Shown here piece by piece: positions 61,436 through 64,000 of a DNA stretch of 64,000 nt. The notes below the pieces were generated by a model. It was not told where the DNA came from and did not search any database. It saw only the letters and a list, made by a program, of their open reading frames with translations. The stretch covers positions 1,270,961 through 1,334,960 of the forward strand of contig NZ_LT707409.1 in assembly GCF_900156875.1 (NCBI RefSeq), read 5' to 3'. This DNA is from Robertmurraya dakarensis. GTDB taxonomy: Bacteria > Bacillota > Bacilli > Bacillales > Cytobacillaceae. Made by a program: the position numbers and the translations under genes. Numbering within the stretch: the first letter of the stretch is position 1; each line of letters opens with the position of its first letter.

Positions 61436-62398
61436 TTACTTTCTTAAACCTTCTAGATATTCAATAGATGCTTGGAGTTCTTCCTCTGGTAGTGGCGCGA
61501 ACCCGGTTTCTATTGCTGCAGCTCTTGCATTCTCCATAGCATAAATAGCGAAATCAAGTACTGCAGGCTTATCTTGAGCCTTACCTACATTTAAATAAGT
61601 AAATACTGGTCGAGTAAATGGCGCATATGCTCCATCTTCTTTAATGGTTTCAAGGGTAGGTTCAATCGGGCCATCCCCAAAATCAATTTTTACAGCAGTT
61701 AAGTCATCCTTATTGCTTTCATAGTAGCCATATCCAAAAAAGCCTATTGCATTTTTATCTTTTGTAACTAAGCTCAATAGGGTCGAGTAATCTTGCTGCA
61801 GATTTATATCTTCCACAAGGTCGTGCTCTTCAAGAATGGTTTCCCAAAAGAATTCGTACGTCCCATGATTTTCATTTGGACCATAAGTTTTGATGGGCTC
61901 ATCTGGAAATCCTTCGCGTACATCTGACCATTTCACCTTTTTAGCGCTAGCGAGAAAGATATCAACGACTTCCTGTTTAGTCAGCTCTGTTGCCCATGTA
62001 TTTTCCTTATTGATCACGATGGTGATTCCGTCTAGTGCTACCTTTAATTCTTTTACGTTTATTCCTAGTTCTTTTGCTTTAGCGAGTTCTTCCTCCTTTA
62101 TACTCCGGGAAGCGTTATTAAAATCTGTTCCGCCGCCTTCTACTAAAAACTTACTGAAACCGGCACTTGTTCCTGAACGGCTTACTTCAACTGATACATT
62201 TTCTTCCTTATTCACCATGTAATCCTCAGCAAGCCTGGACATAAGAAGATAGATCGTTCCAGATCCATCCAATACAACGCTGCCTCCCATCCCCCCGCTA
62301 TTGTCGTTATCAATCCCACAAGATGTTAAAGTAACTAACGTAAACATTGAAATGATGAGGAAAACCTTCCGTAATTTCAATACCATCACCCAACCCAT
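61436..62398 (-). CDS. pstS: Phosphate-binding lipoprotein PstS
   Basis: A 320-residue extracellular phosphate receptor anchored as a lipoprotein: hydrophobic segment at about 10-24 and lipobox LTSC with Cys27. Phosphate-binding loops are visible: LDGSGTIYLL, SRSGTSAGFSKF and GTDFNNASRSIKEEE. First gene of the operon. Two in-frame ATGs compete: the one at 62398 and Met5. A terminator lies only about 65 bp upstream, leaving little room for a promoter, and I found no convincing Pho box there. Confidence 0.94.
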   Translation of the reverse strand: MGWVMVLKLRKVFLIISMFTLVTLTSCGIDNDNSGGMGGSVVLDGSGTIYLLMSRLAEDYMVNKEENVSVEVSRSGTSAGFSKFLVEGGGTDFNNASRSIKEEELAKAKELGINVKELKVALDGITIVINKENTWATELTKQEVVDIFLASAKKVKWSDVREGFPDEPIKTYGPNENHGTYEFFWETILEEHDLVEDINLQQDYSTLLSLVTKDKNAIGFFGYGYYESNKDDLTAVKIDFGDGPIEPTLETIKEDGAYAPFTRPVFTYLNVGKAQDKPAVLDFAIYAMENARAAAIETGFAPLPEEELQASIEYLEGLRK

Positions 62399-62463
62399 CC
62401 TATTCTCTCTTTTACATTTCCCATAAAAAGACCAATTATTAAAAATACCCGAACTTTTTCCTC

Positions 62464-62512
62464 ATAAAAAAACACTCACGAATATTGATTTAACAACATT
62501 TGTGAGTGTTTT
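62464..62512. terminator. Terminator between the DUF4256 gene and pstS
   Basis: Eleven-bp arms AAAACACTCAC / GTGAGTGTTTT (62469-62479, 62502-62512), with TTTTTTTATG following on the minus strand. Confidence 0.88.
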
Positions 62513-62544
62513 CTACTATTTTTATTCAACTATATTTATAGGAT

Positions 62545-63114
62545 TCAGACCCTTAACGAACCCCGGAATCCTCTAACACCATAGTAGGAGTCCGCACCGT
62601 TATGATACAAGAATACGTGCCCATAACGCCAGTCGCAAAAAAGGGCACCACCGCGTTCTCTTATATCAGGGGGTGTTTGCACCCAGCTTGATGTTTTTTT
62701 ATCGAAAGTTTCAAGTTTCTGCAACTCGCGGTATTGTTCTTCTGTTAACATTTCAATGCCCATGGCGTTGGCCATGTCAATGGCACTGTTTTCTGGTTTA
62801 TGTTTTTTCCTTGACTCCAGCGCTTCGCGGTCATAGCAAACACTTCTGCGGCCTTTAGGACTTTCTGCAGAACAATCATAAAAAATGTATTCGTCTTTCT
62901 CTTCGTCATAACCAACAACATCCGGTTCACCGGCAGTTCTTTCCATTTCAAAGAGTGACCATAGTTTTTCAGGATTGGCATCCAGCTTCGCTTGGACTTT
63001 ATCCCATTCAAGACCTTCATGACGGTGCATGTTTTTCTCAAAGCGGCTGTGCAGTACTTTGAGTAATTCTTCAAGTCGTTCTTGTGATAATTCCTGTTTG
63101 TTACTCACTGCCAT
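62545..63114 (-). CDS. DUF4256 domain protein
   Basis: A 189-residue cytosolic protein of the DUF4256 family, function unknown. The family-like segments are LHSRFEKNMHRHEGLEWDKV, MERTAGEPDVVG, YIFYDCSAESPKGRRSVCYDREALESR and ALFCDWRYGHVFLYHNGADSYY at the end, the last rich in aromatic and His residues. GGGGGA precedes the ATG. It is a single-gene unit ahead of the pst operon. Confidence 0.85.
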   Translation of the reverse strand: MAVSNKQELSQERLEELLKVLHSRFEKNMHRHEGLEWDKVQAKLDANPEKLWSLFEMERTAGEPDVVGYDEEKDEYIFYDCSAESPKGRRSVCYDREALESRKKHKPENSAIDMANAMGIEMLTEEQYRELQKLETFDKKTSSWVQTPPDIRERGGALFCDWRYGHVFLYHNGADSYYGVRGFRGSLRV

Positions 63115-63221
63115 ATCAGTTCCCCCTTTTACTCTAAAAGATTATGTATGTATAAGACTGTCCGAGATGTAACTCTTGGAACAGTCTCTCAATCTACAGA
63201 GTGAAAAATACGCTGTAGACC

Positions 63222-64000
63222 TTAAACTGCTTGTTCTATTTTTGACTGTCTACCATTCGAATCCTTCTGCCAGAATGTTTTTTTAGAAAAGATACTTAAT
63301 AAAATCGGAATCACTAATAATACAATGGTAACATAAATCAAGTGAAATACCGATAAATGTTCCAATACTGTTCCACCCAATGCGCTTCCAAACACAATCC
63401 CAAAATTAAAAGTACTTGACTGAAGTGAGGTGGCGACATCTTTTCCAGTTTCTACTTGTCTCGTTACTGCGGCTTGGAACATCGTAACAAGTGCTCCAAA
63501 CGACACGCCCCACAAAAGGAACGTAATATGTGATACGAATAGCATTCCCTTAAAACCTAAGAACAAAAACATCGAACCAAAGGCCAAAGTTAACATAAAT
63601 ACAGTCAGAGACCCCAGATGGTCATCTATAACTTTACCTGCTAATACAACTGATATGATCGTCCCGACCCCAAAAAGGATGGAGGCCAGCTTAATTCCAC
63701 CGGCCAGACCTAAATTGTCGGCAAGTGGTGAAATATAAGTATACAAACCATAATGCGCCATAATCGTGAGGAGTGTCACGACCAAGCAAATGACAACGGA
63801 TTTATTGCGGATAATGGTAAACGGTGAATTGGCAGTTGTTCGTTTTTCCCCTTTTACAGAAGGCAAAAGAATCTGTCCTAGAATAGCAATGATAAAAATA
63901 ATGGCAGATAACACTCCAAATGCTATTCTCCATCCGAATTCTGTACCGATCGCTGTCATAATCGGCAAACCAATCCCAAGTCCAAGAGTAGTTCCGGACA
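63222..64000 (-). CDS. MFS transporter, 5' end missing
   Basis: The C-terminal two thirds (about 260 codons) of a major facilitator superfamily transporter; the frame runs off the window at 64000. The visible part starts at SGTTLGLGIGLPIMTAIGTEFGWR, the conserved helix 5 motif of drug exporters (motif C-like GxxxGxxxG), and holds about seven helices. It is probably a sugar or drug efflux carrier of the AraJ/YdhP type. No regulator is visible in this window. Confidence 0.8.
   Translation of the reverse strand, partial: SGTTLGLGIGLPIMTAIGTEFGWRIAFGVLSAIIFIIAILGQILLPSVKGEKRTTANSPFTIIRNKSVVICLVVTLLTIMAHYGLYTYISPLADNLGLAGGIKLASILFGVGTIISVVLAGKVIDDHLGSLTVFMLTLAFGSMFLFLGFKGMLFVSHITFLLWGVSFGALVTMFQAAVTRQVETGKDVATSLQSSTFNFGIVFGSALGGTVLEHLSVFHLIYVTIVLLVIPILLSIFSKKTFWQKDSNGRQSKIEQAV

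Overview
The window looks like a chromosome segment from a Bacillus-like Firmicute (family Bacillaceae, low G+C). Supporting signs are strong GGAGG-type ribosome binding sites, frequent TTG/GTG starts, intrinsic terminators after most transcription units, TPP and c-di-AMP class riboswitches, a CatR-type HxlR regulator, RocB, YkoC/YkoD/YkoE, a TatA protein next to a PhoX phosphatase, and a CxxH/CxxC small protein. I cannot name the species. I see no rRNA, tRNA, CRISPR array, phage or complete insertion sequence. Most genes are on the minus strand.

Layout. 1-4.4 kb: a catE-type ring-cleaving dioxygenase (cut by the window edge) divergent from a CatR-like repressor, then tryptophanase and a DUF6044 membrane protein. 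4.5-8.6 kb: a TPP-riboswitch operon, tenA-ykoE-ykoD-ykoC, for thiamine-precursor uptake and salvage. 8.7-13 kb: 3-hydroxyisobutyryl-CoA hydrolase, an MhqO-like dioxygenase and a chemoreceptor. 13-16.5 kb: a guanidino/arginine cluster with two amidinotransferase-fold hydrolases and rocB behind a clear sigma-A promoter. 16.6-20 kb: CapA-like protein, an orphan cytochrome bd subunit II and a membrane protein. 20-23.9 kb: a second TPP-riboswitch operon, SDR-thiM-thiD-thiE-thiW. 24.0-24.65 kb: a 13-copy, 52-bp palindromic repeat array. 24.7-36.9 kb: metabolic and surface genes (acyl-CoA dehydrogenase, SGNH hydrolase, acyltransferase, MDR oxidoreductase, MBL hydrolase, Nudix, EthD plus carboxyltransferase, GH18, LysM/beta-propeller protein).

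37-49.5 kb: a PAS-GGDEF-EAL protein, SelO, an old yellow enzyme, serine acetyltransferase, MOSC protein, DegV, threonine synthase, a secreted stalk-domain protein and three unlisted small genes. 49.6-50.0 kb: a second palindromic array, with the same 25-nt hairpin geometry and about the same period as the first but different linkers. 50.0-52.3 kb: phoX-CxxH/CxxC-tatA behind a four-hexamer Pho box. 52.5-54.8 kb: a MoxR/VWA pair. 55 kb: a decayed NERD-family gene. 56-57.8 kb: a glutamate/dicarboxylate symporter under a probable c-di-AMP riboswitch. 57.9-62.4 kb: pstSCAB-phoU ending in a 51-residue small gene. 62.5-64 kb: DUF4256 and an MFS transporter cut by the window edge.

Functional links: the two thiamine operons together cover uptake (YkoCDE, ThiW), salvage (TenA, ThiM, ThiD) and coupling (ThiE). 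PhoX with Tat export and Pst/PhoU form a phosphate-acquisition theme. The most unusual non-coding signal is the pair of related palindromic arrays. The best regulatory find is the c-di-AMP aptamer ahead of an amino-acid symporter. Many starts below were moved inward from the longest open frame to the codon that follows a ribosome binding site.
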